Shown here: positions 32,582-42,836 of the stretch, piece after piece
How positions within the stretch are numbered: position 1 is the stretch's first letter
Layout: every line of letters starts with the position of its first letter
Source of the DNA: Hamiltosporidium tvaerminnensis
Lineage: Eukaryota > Microsporidia > Dubosqiidae
DNA length: 64,000 nt
Direction of reading: 5' to 3'
Assembly: GCA_022605425.2 (NCBI GenBank)
Contig: CM061251.1
Coordinates: 651,001 to 715,000, forward strand
Notes under the pieces: generated by a model
The model's database searches: none
The model's input: only the letters and a program-made list of their open reading frames with translations
What the model was told of the DNA's origin: nothing
Program-made: the position numbers and the translations under genes

Positions 32582-34190
32582 TTATATTTTTCTTTATTGT
32601 ATATTGTAGGGTGTTAGTAATAAAGGAATATAGAAAATGAGATAAAATTTGAAAGGTTTTGTAACAATATAAGGTATAAATAATAATGAAATTTAGAAGA
32701 GGTCTTTAAGGAAATAAAGGGTGGGTTTAGTAATAAAGGAAAGAGCTATTTATTATGAAATATAAACAATGAGATAGAAGACAATTAGTGATGTTTATAA
32801 TAAAGGAAGGTGTAAGTTATGAAGATAATTGATACTTTTATATAGTTTAATAAATTTTATTTTTTCTACCCTTGAGAAGTAAATGTTATTTTTTTTAGAA
32901 TTATAGGAAGAGCTATAAAATTTTAAGAAAACGAATTTATATTGTAATTCCTAGAGTATGATTCTGGAGGAACTACTAATCGTCTAGAAGACTCGAGCTT
33001 TATAAATATTTGGGAATAATGAAAAATAAAAAAGGAAATCAACACGTGATTCATATATTTACTTAGAAAATAAGCTTCAATTAAGGATTTAAAAACAATT
33101 TCACACCTATTTAAAGGCAAGCAACATATTTAATGCAATTAATTAACTTGCAATATCCGATTCAAATCAGATAAGATATCTGTCCAGAAAAACTGATTAT
33201 ACTGAGTTCAATTAGTTGATACATACGGTGTTTATAAGGAATAATTACATATTAAATTAGAATGTAAGACGAGCCTAAAGTTATATATCTAGATACGAAA
33301 GAGGTCTTCATAGTTTCTAGTTGGGAAGTGAATATTTTTTTCTCAACTTTTGTATAGTTTGGGAATGAATAAAGAAAATATCTAGATAAAAAACAACAAT
33401 CATAAAATTAAAAGATATATAGCACCTGCTTGCACCGATAAAATACTTTCTTATACAAGCCAAATATAAGATTTGGACAGAGAGGCGATCCAAAAACTCG
33501 AAAAGTTTTATATCAAAATATAAAACAGAAAATTACATTCAAAGTTATATAAAGTTGGAGACAATGAACTGATTGGTGAAAATAAATACTTCAAAAAGCA
33601 TAATAAAAGACTATAAACCCTTGAAGTGCGAGCTTTTGTTATATCGGGAATAAAGAAACTGTCAATGTTCGAAAGGTTTAGAAGGTATTAGCATACTTGG
33701 ACTATTCGTCGAAAAGGGCACTTGGAGACCGTATTATACATAAATGTGTAGGTTTTGTGTCCATTTCTTTTATCTGTATTTATTCAATCGGGCAATGAAA
33801 CGACAATTGTCTCGGTTCATCTTGAAATGTGCAGTAGGTCAAAAAAATGTAGGACACCAATAATAGTGTTCTGATCCAGAAATTGAGTCTTGTGATTTGT
33901 TCAAAAATCTTAAAATACCAATAATGACGTATAGAGGTACGACATAAAACATTTAAAAGGTTTGATTGAGCAAAAAAAATTTCATATAGACTATTATGAA
34001 AATGTTTTATAGATGCTATAGTGAATCAATAACGACACCTGCCGTAATTTTCGGGAATGGAGCTAAGTCTGAAGAAGTCTCTAACAAGAAGATCGTCTTC
34101 CCGCTCACAGTTCCTCTGTTATTGCTTAAAGAATTGTTTTTGTACGTAGAATAATCGTCTTTATTAATTTTATTCGCCATGTCGCACACC
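32582..34190. other. Intergenic: G-motif remnants, then unrecognised DNA
   Basis: At 32600-32830 there are scattered GTAATAAAGGAA and AGGGTGTTAG units like those around SEC66. From about 33420 to 34180 the sequence is somewhat less AT-rich and may be an old mobile element, but I found no readable motif. Confidence 0.4.
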
Positions 34191-34217
34191 CCTCCTTTTA
34201 AATTAAAATATAAAATA

Positions 34218-34885
34218 ATTTTTCATTTAATCAAATTCTGGGTTAAAATATTTTTTACCATTTTTATATGTTTTCTTCTACCTCTTTAACCATTTTTGTT
34301 TCTTTTCTAAATCTGACTCTTCAGTTATGTTTATGGTCGGTTCCATTAACGCGGTTATTTCTTGCGAAGAAAGGCCTTTATTTTTTAAGTTTAAAAATTT
34401 TTAACACCATCTTCATCTCTCTTCGCTTCTTTTTAAGAAGGTGTTGATTACGCATGAATCTCTGCTCTCATAATAACACCCATTGACGCTCTCTTCCAGC
34501 TCTCTTCGGCATTTAGTCCTGATTCAAGTCCTCTTCGTCGATCAAAAGAAATTGTTTCGAATGTCTTCCTAAATACTATAGACTGAATGTATGCCTCTAC
34601 ATTCATGGGTATATCTAGTCTTTTAAGATGTGATTTATGGTATTTTGTCACAATACCGTCCCAGATCATCACATAAGGGATTATCTCAACACTATATTAA
34701 TATTTAAGACCCAACTCATTGGCTAACAGGTCATACTTCCTAAGTATTTAGTTTCAACTATTTGAAGTGAATCATGGGAAGTGATTTCTACTTCAATGAG
34801 TGTTATCTTATTCTTCTTCTTATCTAAAATAAATATGTCGGGTCTGTTATTCTGAATTTTAACATCAGTTTTTATTCTAGAAAAC
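34218..34885 (-). mobile_element. 5'-truncated, decayed R4/Dong-type LINE fragment
   Basis: Corresponds to the last ~220 codons and short 3' end of the element at 38018-41810. Shared text includes DRRRGLESG..NAEESW, WDGIVTKYHK, the IEVxI and RPDI region, and the 3' terminal TCTGGGTTAA. Homology ends abruptly near 34882 at the position equivalent to about 38680 in the full copy, typical of incomplete reverse transcription. An 11-bp string AAATAATTTTT lies on both sides (near 34212 and 34899), a possible target duplication. Confidence 0.85.
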
Positions 34886-34889
34886 TCGT

Positions 34890-35118
34890 ACACAAATAAT
34901 TTTTTATTAATTCATATTAACTAATAAAACAATTATGACTTAAATAATTCTTCGAAATTTACGAATATAAATCGAAAATCCGCAATTTTAAATTAAAAAC
35001 ATGTTTTTTTATTCCCTGGAATGTAATTTATTCGATTTTATTAATAATTTTTCAATTAAAAATTGATTAATTTAATTCAAACTAAACGGTATTTTTAAAA
35101 CAATCTGGATTTACCCTC
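34890..35118. other. Short AT-rich spacer
   Basis: Only AT-rich sequence; probably includes the promoter of the 35119 gene. No motif beyond the CCC at 35114-35116. Confidence 0.4.
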
Positions 35119-36894
35119 ATGAATATTCATGTATTGATTAATATTACTCAATTTTTAACTTTTAATAGATCAGCCGAACTATATTTCCAAACATTAGGAG
35201 CAAATACTGAAGAAATTCCATATATAAATCAAAGTTTGCCGATGTTTGGTACACCACTTTTATATTTACCTGTTTCCTCTTATTATGGTCCTGGCTATTA
35301 TTTTTTTAATTCACAAGCCATACCTTCTTATACAGGTTATATTGGTTTAATTGGAAATAATATAAGTTTGCCGTGTTCGTCATCAAATTACAATTATAAT
35401 ACACCTGTAATAGGCGATAATGCCCCACTATATTCCCAAAACGAACATTCTTGTAATAATCAAGTAAATACAAATAGTTCGGTAGTAGTAACAAATTCAG
35501 TTGAAACCAGTTATACAGAAGAACCTTTTGAGAGGAGTGCCTATGCATATACAAACAATTCAAATTCAACAAATTTCAAAGTCCCGGTTGCAATCGAAAA
35601 TAAAGATAGCCTATGCAATACAACAAACATTGTACCTGAAAATACATCAGAATGTAAAGATTTTACAGATCAATACATGCCCAAACGACGATACGCGATT
35701 TTAAATAGAGATAATATGTGTTTTTTAGAAACATATAAGTATGAAACATTTGAAATTTTACAGAATATTTATTCCGGACGTCGAATTTCTAGACTTGAAA
35801 ATTTATATCCGCTGATAAGAAATAACCTTAAAATTTATCTGAGAGGAGTTTTTGGGTATAGAAAAGATATCGCTGATATAGGCAATAATATAAAGACGTT
35901 GGCAGAAGAATTTTCAGATAAAATTGAATTTAAAATAGAATTTACACATAATCTATTAGCATTATTCAAAAGTGGCATATTTTCAATATTTTATGCAAAG
36001 AATCTACCTATAATCTATATGAAACCAACATTTTTACTTTTACCGATATGGATTGTAGAAACAATCGAAACTGATATCGCTCAAGCATATAAAATATTTT
36101 ATATTTCATGGTTTTTGCAGCTTATAAACGCGACAATGGAATATAATTACAGTACAATAAAGCCTTTTATTCATCAAGATATTGAGGGAAACAGCCGGGA
36201 TGAATTTTCTTCTATATTTCTTAAAAATTCTAATAACATTTATGATTCTTTTAGTTTTATAGCAAAATATGTTAGGAATATTTTTGAAATACTTGGGAAG
36301 CAAAAATTATATAAAATATTTAGTCACATTGCCGCCGTAGATTTTATTCATTTTCATTGTGATGCAGTTTTTTCGCTTGGATATAATTGTTCAGGAATTC
36401 CAGGTATCATATTTGATGTTTTTATATTGCTTTCGGATGAAAGTCTAGATCTATTGAATACATTAATTGATAAATATTTTCTTTTTAAAAAAATGCCCGA
36501 GAATAATGGTTGGAGGTTTAAAGCTTATATAGCAAATCAATTTAAATTTGTAAGCTATGATAACAATGAAAATATACAACGACTATATTATGACGTCTCT
36601 TTAATCTATAACAAAATTTTTTCAAGCCACGTTTTCTTCCATAGTTGTTTAAAAAATATAGAGGGTATAGATTTCGAAGCATGGATATCAAAAAGCACCT
36701 CGAATTTAACAGCAAAAATCACCGGAAAAAACTTACCAAGATATAATGATTATGTTCAATTTCTCGAAACGTGTAATATTTTTCTACATTATATTTCCAA
36801 GGTTGTTTTAAACCCAGGTCTGGTACCCAAGAAATTTAAAGATATAATATTAGCTAAGTTATTTCGACGCGTGAAAATAATATATTTTCAATAA
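35119..36894 (+). CDS. Orphan protein of 591 residues
   Basis: I do not recognise a family. Residues 1-185 are rich in Asn, Ser, Tyr and Pro, low in charge and probably disordered (PVSSYYGPGYYFF, then many Asn). Residues about 190-591 look folded, mostly helical, with few prolines and several Cys and Trp, ending in a basic tail (KLFRRVKIIYF). The N-terminus is only weakly hydrophobic and not a convincing signal peptide. The ATG is preceded by CCCTC, the same CCC signal as SMC1 and NOP58, and the frame is uninterrupted over 1.8 kb of AT-rich sequence, so it is surely a gene. A lineage-specific microsporidian protein is the likeliest description. Confidence 0.85.
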   Translation: MNIHVLINITQFLTFNRSAELYFQTLGANTEEIPYINQSLPMFGTPLLYLPVSSYYGPGYYFFNSQAIPSYTGYIGLIGNNISLPCSSSNYNYNTPVIGDNAPLYSQNEHSCNNQVNTNSSVVVTNSVETSYTEEPFERSAYAYTNNSNSTNFKVPVAIENKDSLCNTTNIVPENTSECKDFTDQYMPKRRYAILNRDNMCFLETYKYETFEILQNIYSGRRISRLENLYPLIRNNLKIYLRGVFGYRKDIADIGNNIKTLAEEFSDKIEFKIEFTHNLLALFKSGIFSIFYAKNLPIIYMKPTFLLLPIWIVETIETDIAQAYKIFYISWFLQLINATMEYNYSTIKPFIHQDIEGNSRDEFSSIFLKNSNNIYDSFSFIAKYVRNIFEILGKQKLYKIFSHIAAVDFIHFHCDAVFSLGYNCSGIPGIIFDVFILLSDESLDLLNTLIDKYFLFKKMPENNGWRFKAYIANQFKFVSYDNNENIQRLYYDVSLIYNKIFSSHVFFHSCLKNIEGIDFEAWISKSTSNLTAKITGKNLPRYNDYVQFLETCNIFLHYISKVVLNPGLVPKKFKDIILAKLFRRVKIIYFQ

Positions 36895-38003
36895 AAATAT
36901 TTTAAAATAGGTTCCATATATGTTGTTAATGTTTAATATATTGTAGTTCTTTTTGTCTTACCTCTAAAAATTTCAATTCATTTCTATATGTTCATATTGT
37001 AGTCTATTGTATATAAAACAAATTTGTTTTTTTGCTTATATCAACGAACATTTATTTGAATATTAACTATATTGGTAAGTAGTATTTTCAAATATTGTTT
37101 GCTGTTCCTTTTATAATATACTCTATGATTGATTTCACTCTTTTTCTCGAGTAGATTTTTGTGAGTTGAAACATTGAATATCAGGAATATTTTTACGGTT
37201 AAAGGAAGTAACATTCTCAATAATAAATGTGTATCATAAGTTAGACTACGGTTTTTTGAGATTTTCGACTGTTCAAAAATCATTTCTTGGTTATTTTCTA
37301 AAGCTTAGAAGTTTGGTCAAAGTATATGCATTTTTTTACTAGAGAATTCAGTAAAAAGATTATTTTGATTAAAATATTTATGATATATTTTGGCTGGTAT
37401 TTAAAGCGTCATATGAAACTTTACAGAATACATGTTAAATATTCTATCGTGGGTTCTTTTAATTAATACTTTAAAAATACTGTTCTTCTTAGTATATAAA
37501 ATTAAATTCTCTAGGATTTAGGTGTGGATATTTGAAGAATAGTCGTGAGAAGCAATTCTTACTTTTATAAGTTAATATATTATTCTTTTTCTGAAAAAAA
37601 CATTTTTTGAATTTTATATTAAGGTTATAATTCAGTTTAAATTTTGGTCTGTGTTCATGTTTATAGACACTTTTTTAAAAAGTTTTGTGAACAATCTGAC
37701 AACCAGTGTTCCTAAGCAAAATCTTTATATCTTCATCTAAGATAGTCAGAATGATATAATAGCAATCAAGAGATGTATATATAAATTTATAGACTCTGTT
37801 TCACTTAGAAAGTTTTAGTTTAGATATATTTTTGTGGCTTTGATTTCACCCTATTTCCACGACAGACTATATTTCGATGTAGGTTCAACAAACATAGCTC
37901 CATCTAATAATTTATATTGTCTTACATAGTCGTTCCAAAGATAATTGTATCAGATTTGCTCAATTAGATAGGGTATGTTTTTTGATATGATTGATTTTAA
38001 ATC
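36895..38003. other. AT-rich DNA downstream of the LINE insertion
   Basis: No gene recognised. It does not match the sequence following the other two LINE copies, which confirms that the element's 3' end is near 38018. Confidence 0.5.
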
Positions 38004-38017
38004 TTAATTTTCTATTA
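38004..38017. repeat. Target-site duplication of the LINE (3' side)
   Basis: TTAATTTTCTATTA, identical to 41811-41824. It directly abuts the 3' terminal ATTAAATAAA of the element on the minus strand. Confidence 0.85.
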
Positions 38018-41000
38018 TTTATTTAATAAAATTCTGGGTTAACAAATTTTTCTTTTTAAATAATTCTTTCCACCATTTCAACCACTTCTATCTCTTCCTC
38101 CAACTCCAACTCCAACTCTTCATTTGTATTAGTTGTTGGTTCCTTTGCTGTGGTTATGCCATCCAAAATAAGGGGTAAAATATTTTTTGTATTTTCCGTT
38201 TTAACATCATCTTCCTCGTTGTCTACTTGCTTTAAAGGGGGTATTGGTTGTTTATGCATCTCAGCTCCTAAGATAACACTTAATGATGCTCTCTCCCAGC
38301 TCTCCTCGGCATTTGGACCAGACTCAAGTCCTCTTCGTCGATCAAAAGAAATTGTTTCGACTGTCTTCTTGAGTACTATGGATTGTATATATGCCTCTAC
38401 ATTCATGGGTATTTGCAGTCTCTTAACATACGTCTTATGGTATTTTGTCACAATACCATCCCAGGTCATCACATAAGGAATTATCTCTACATTGCATTTA
38501 TAAATAAGACCTAACTCATTTGCTAATAGGTCATACTTCCTAAGCTTCTCTGTTTCAACTATTTGAAGAGAGTCTTGGGATGTGATTCCTACTTCAATGA
38601 GGGTTATCCTATTCTGTCTCTTGTCTAAAATAAATATATCTGGTCTGTTACACCGGATCTTGACATCAGTTTTTATTCTGGTGTCCACTCTTATCTCTGC
38701 ATATTCGTTATCAAGAATTTCTTGAACTGAGTGGCTTCTAATTCGTTTCGAAGACTTAAACTTATATTTATTCAGCAAGAGTAAATGTATACATCGTACC
38801 ACTTCATTATGTCGTCTAGTATAGTCGTGACCAAGCATTTTTTCACATCTCGTTGCTAAGTGATCAACAGTTTTCCTAGACTGGTTGCAGTGTTGACACA
38901 TACCTTCTGCACCCCAGAAAACATTTCTATCCTGGATATAACAGAACACTGCTTCATCACGTGGTCTTACACTTCCTTTCTTTAACCATCTTGAGGAGTC
39001 ATTTACACTTACCAGCTCGTTATTTCTAGCGCTATATAACTTTGAATGTAGTTTTCGGTTTTTGATTTCGTTATATAGGTTAGCTAGTTGAGCTTCTTCC
39101 AATTTCTTTTTTGTGACTTCCTCTTCCAACCCGTATTTTATTTTTAAAAAGTTTTTAATCAGTGAAAGGTGGGTTTTATTATTATTCTCAACCTTTAGGA
39201 TTGCTGCTCTTCTGGTCGATGTATCTTTATGTTTTTCCAGACAATCCAAGAGTTGCAAAAGCATATGTTCGCTTTTGAACTCGACACTATGTAAACCTCT
39301 TCCAAGTTCTTTACGTGGAAGGTATAGACGTTCTTTGCATCCTGGGCGTAGATGTATTTTGTTCTTTACTAACACTGCACGCACCGCATCATCTAACTTA
39401 GAGAAGTCAGCCGGTTCAAGTTGGAGTACACCTATATGATAGTTTAGTAAAGAAATTGCATGTTGATTAATGGCTTGAAATAAATTTCTTGCATTTAATC
39501 TCGTGCGACAAAGTCTTTCTACTCGTGCTATAAGTTTGGTCTGTACTTCCTCAAACGACTTACTTGTTGGAATTCCTCTGCTATCTTCTATAATTCCAAG
39601 GTATTTATAAACACCTATTCCTTCAAGAAGAGTAGCAGTATCTTCACAACATGGATCATTAGTGGCTGACTTCTCTTTGTTAATTTCCAATCCTATATTA
39701 TTCATAAACTTTTTAACCTCCTCTGTCATTTCTTCCAATGTTTGTCCATCTTCGGCAAGAAGCTTAAGATCATCAATAAACAAAAGATGATTAGTCGCGT
39801 GGGATTCTGCATCTGTCTTTATTGTCACTTTTGTGTATTTCTCATTAAGCTTTCGGCTCAATGGATCCATACACAACACAAACAATAATGGTGACAAACT
39901 ATCTCCTTGCAGAATCCCTCTATCAATCTTCTTGCTCATGATTTTTTCAGGCCCTACTGATATATCAATTTTCCATTTTGATATAATTACCTTAATAAAT
40001 TTCAGGATCCAATCAGGTAAATTAAGGTTTTCAATGCATTGAGTCAAATAAGCATGATCTATTGAATCATAAGCTTTTTTGACATCAATCCATGTTGCCT
40101 TAAGATTGTTTCCGTACTCTTTATTAATGGCAATATTCAATAGGGCCTGTTCTTTCGCTCCTTGCACTCCTCTAACCGCTCCCAACTGATTATCTGAAAG
40201 TAATCCTCGTCTTTCCACCTCAACCTGAACCACTTTAGTGACACATTTTGTAGTCAGTTTATACAGGTTTGACATACAAGTTATTGGTCTGTAATCAGAG
40301 CCAGTCTTTGGTGTACCTTTAGGTATCAGATAAGTAAGTCCACAATAATACCAATCGGCTTGAGGCGTTCCTTCTAAACATATGGCTTTTACAATATCGT
40401 AAAGATATTTATGAAGGCTCGTAAGTTTCTTGATGTAAAAGTTATAAATACCATCAATTCCAGCGGCTTTCCAGTTAGGCAGCCAATTGATGATATCTAT
40501 AAACTCTTCAAATGAAGGAAACGTGGTCTGTTGCGTATCTGACACGAAAGGTATCAAATACTCATCATATGTAACTACTTTATCATTTTTATTCCACATT
40601 GTAGACCAAAATTCTGAAATTTCGTCACGATAAACCACATGCTCGGATTCAACGCGCTCAGATAACCCTCGATAGAATCGACCTCGGAATAACTCAAACA
40701 TACGATTCTCTTTTCGAAATTTTCTCCTACTTTCATACATCGTAATTTTTTTCTCGTACACATTCAAGGCCTCATTATTCTTAACCAAAGCCTCAGAGAG
40801 ATCATTTATTTTGCTTAAGTCTAAATTAAACTCTCGCATAATTTTTCTGAGACTTTTCGTTTCCGAAGTAGAGAGCTTTTCCTGCTTGCGAGCCTTCTCG
40901 AGGAGATCTTTGGAAAGTACTAACTTAGAAATTTTACATTCTATGTTTTCCTTCCAAGCGGATCTAGGTTTCTCCTTACGTGTTTCCTCGTCATAACATA

Positions 41001-41810
41001 CCTGGGCCGCCTGGATGATTCGAGCTGCATCACTAACATTCTTAGGCACATGAGATTCAGCATATTCACCTGTGATCCGATTTATGAGTTCCAAAACTTT
41101 ACTATCAACCAATTCACTTGGAAGTTTTCTAGTTCGGACCACTACATCTCCGATTTCCTTCTCCGAGAGTTCCTTGATTTTGCACAAGAACTTTTCTCTC
41201 AGGTTCATATAGAGTGTAGTGTCAGTTAAAGAACATGGCTCGGCGAGACAAGTGGCGATTCTACGTCGCTCTCCATTCTCTTCTTGCCTTATTTCTTTTT
41301 CTGCCTCATTATGTATTAATTTTTTTAACACATCGATATCAACAGTTCGACCAAATTTCCCATTATAGTACCTAAGAATTGCAGACCAGCCATTTCTAGG
41401 CATTCTCTCAAACCTTTTTTGCACCGCTGACATAGCAGATCTAGGCCATTCCTGCTCTACGGCTGTGACAGAGTCAAGTATTGAATGCAATACCATCAGT
41501 CGATTTCCTTCTGGAATGGCAGGTGCATTGAGGTTTTCCATTGTGTTGGCTGGTCCACACGCAGAAGAATCGGGACAGGAAGAAGGGAGTGCGGAATCGA
41601 GCAGGCTGATTGGAGTAGCCTGAAGCGTATTGCTCGATGGGGAGTGAGTGTTATTATAGATGGTCGGTTGTGGTGGAAGCGTCTCGGATATAGTTACTAC
41701 ATCTCTATCACACGTTTTTATCTCTTTAGAACTAATTTCCGAGTTGTTTACAGCATTTATTTCATCATTTTTTATATTTTCGCTGTCAACTTTTTTTCTT
41801 CTACCCATCA
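38018..41810 (-). mobile_element. R4/Dong-type non-LTR retrotransposon, apparently full-length
   Basis: A 3.79-kb insertion bounded by a 14-bp direct repeat. It consists almost only of one ORF: the duplication reaches the first base of the ORF's first ATG, so there is no 5' untranslated region, and only about 38 bp follow the stop codon. The 3' end (TTAACCCAGAATTTTATTAA in minus orientation) is shared with the fragments at 34218 and 58335. There is no long poly(A) tail. The absent 5' leader means either a slight 5' truncation at the ATG or a genuinely leaderless element. Confidence 0.88.
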
Positions 41811-41811
41811 T
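38056..41811 (-). CDS. LINE polyprotein: reverse transcriptase with restriction-like endonuclease (R4/Dong type)
   Basis: 1251 residues in one uninterrupted frame. Residues 1-110 are Ser/Pro/Thr-rich with no obvious DNA-binding zinc finger. The RT domain runs from about 490 to 760: LIPKGTP..GSDYRPITCMS, QLGAVRGVQGAKEQ, WIDVKKAYDSIDH, RGILQGDSLSPLLFVL, and FIDD at 678-681 in place of the usual YxDD. A CxxC-x7-H-x4-C knuckle is at 972-989, then the RRHNEVVR segment. The restriction-like endonuclease follows, with RPD at about 1054 and the Glu of LIEVGI about 16 residues later. This order (RT, CCHC, RLE) defines the R2/R4/Dong superclade; FIDDLKLLA and the ETEKLRKY segment fit R4/Dong. All visible catalytic residues are present, so the copy may be active. 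Confidence 0.9.
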   Translation of the reverse strand: MMGRRKKVDSENIKNDEINAVNNSEISSKEIKTCDRDVVTISETLPPQPTIYNNTHSPSSNTLQATPISLLDSALPSSCPDSSACGPANTMENLNAPAIPEGNRLMVLHSILDSVTAVEQEWPRSAMSAVQKRFERMPRNGWSAILRYYNGKFGRTVDIDVLKKLIHNEAEKEIRQEENGERRRIATCLAEPCSLTDTTLYMNLREKFLCKIKELSEKEIGDVVVRTRKLPSELVDSKVLELINRITGEYAESHVPKNVSDAARIIQAAQVCYDEETRKEKPRSAWKENIECKISKLVLSKDLLEKARKQEKLSTSETKSLRKIMREFNLDLSKINDLSEALVKNNEALNVYEKKITMYESRRKFRKENRMFELFRGRFYRGLSERVESEHVVYRDEISEFWSTMWNKNDKVVTYDEYLIPFVSDTQQTTFPSFEEFIDIINWLPNWKAAGIDGIYNFYIKKLTSLHKYLYDIVKAICLEGTPQADWYYCGLTYLIPKGTPKTGSDYRPITCMSNLYKLTTKCVTKVVQVEVERRGLLSDNQLGAVRGVQGAKEQALLNIAINKEYGNNLKATWIDVKKAYDSIDHAYLTQCIENLNLPDWILKFIKVIISKWKIDISVGPEKIMSKKIDRGILQGDSLSPLLFVLCMDPLSRKLNEKYTKVTIKTDAESHATNHLLFIDDLKLLAEDGQTLEEMTEEVKKFMNNIGLEINKEKSATNDPCCEDTATLLEGIGVYKYLGIIEDSRGIPTSKSFEEVQTKLIARVERLCRTRLNARNLFQAINQHAISLLNYHIGVLQLEPADFSKLDDAVRAVLVKNKIHLRPGCKERLYLPRKELGRGLHSVEFKSEHMLLQLLDCLEKHKDTSTRRAAILKVENNNKTHLSLIKNFLKIKYGLEEEVTKKKLEEAQLANLYNEIKNRKLHSKLYSARNNELVSVNDSSRWLKKGSVRPRDEAVFCYIQDRNVFWGAEGMCQHCNQSRKTVDHLATRCEKMLGHDYTRRHNEVVRCIHLLLLNKYKFKSSKRIRSHSVQEILDNEYAEIRVDTRIKTDVKIRCNRPDIFILDKRQNRITLIEVGITSQDSLQIVETEKLRKYDLLANELGLIYKCNVEIIPYVMTWDGIVTKYHKTYVKRLQIPMNVEAYIQSIVLKKTVETISFDRRRGLESGPNAEESWERASLSVILGAEMHKQPIPPLKQVDNEEDDVKTENTKNILPLILDGITTAKEPTTNTNEELELELEEEIEVVEMVERII

Positions 41812-41824
41812 TAATTTTCTATTA
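41811..41824. repeat. Target-site duplication of the LINE (5' side)
   Basis: TTAATTTTCTATTA, identical to 38004-38017. Its first base on the plus strand is the complement of the A of the LINE's first ATG, so the host target supplied part of that codon. Confidence 0.85.
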
Positions 41825-42836
41825 AATATATAGTTTTTAGTATTTAATCTGATAATTGTCTGCTTTGTACATAGATATATATTACTTGGATCAAACTTTT
41901 TACCATTTGTAAAATGTGTTTATTATGTTTTCGAGCTCCCTGATTCCTACTTTACCAGCGAATGTTTTTCGATTCATTTACCAAAAATAAGGTAGCGCTT
42001 GTATTCAATTAAAAATTTAAAGTTGTCGTATTTCGAATTATTTCATATTTTTTATAAAATGATCTTTTATCTGACGAAGCATGCAAATAAAATAACTTTA
42101 ATACACTTTAAAACCAAGATAACCAAGTATGGAACAGAATTATTCAGGAAAATTATTTCATGTATTAGGTTTTTTATTTTTCAATTGTATATACTTTTTT
42201 TGATTATTTAAAGCAAGTAAAATTATTTTATCGTCAAATTAAATTTTATTCTATTCATTATTCTATCAACCATCTAAAAAAATGATTTATAGTTTTGATA
42301 ATATTATTTTTTTGTAAAGTCTTAGAAATAAAGTATGAAAAAGTAATAGAAAGTATTAAATTTTCTCTGTTTCATAAAATTTCTTATTTATATTCTATCT
42401 TATCATTTATAATCGTGAAATTATTTTACTTATATGATTGGCATTTAAATACCTCGTAGTTTTTAAAAATATCTTATATTTTTGGATTTTTAAATATAAT
42501 TATAACTGATATAAAGTGCAGGTTTGGCATACAAATCACTTAGGAACATCAAATCTAATTTATATTCTATATTCAATACAACTTTCCTATAATATTTATC
42601 TAAAAAAAACTTATGTGTAAAAAAATGCAATACTTGAATCAAAAATTTAAGAAGTAATTGTATTATTTATAAATTATAAAGACTGTTTAATTTTATTTGG
42701 TAAAAATAATTTAATAAATAATTTTTCGTTTATAATATTTGAATTAATATTAGAATAATAATTTAAAAGAAAAATTAATATATCCTAATATGGTAATCAT
42801 TTCAAAGAAATATAAATTATAAAAAAACAGTTTTAT
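41825..42836. other. AT-rich spacer between the LINE and Pescadillo
   Basis: No recognised feature; an open frame at 41999-42211 has random composition. Confidence 0.4.

Noticed and set aside
38150-41814. Plus-strand open frames opposite the LINE ORF
   Set aside because: They are antisense shadows of a long, motif-bearing minus-strand ORF.
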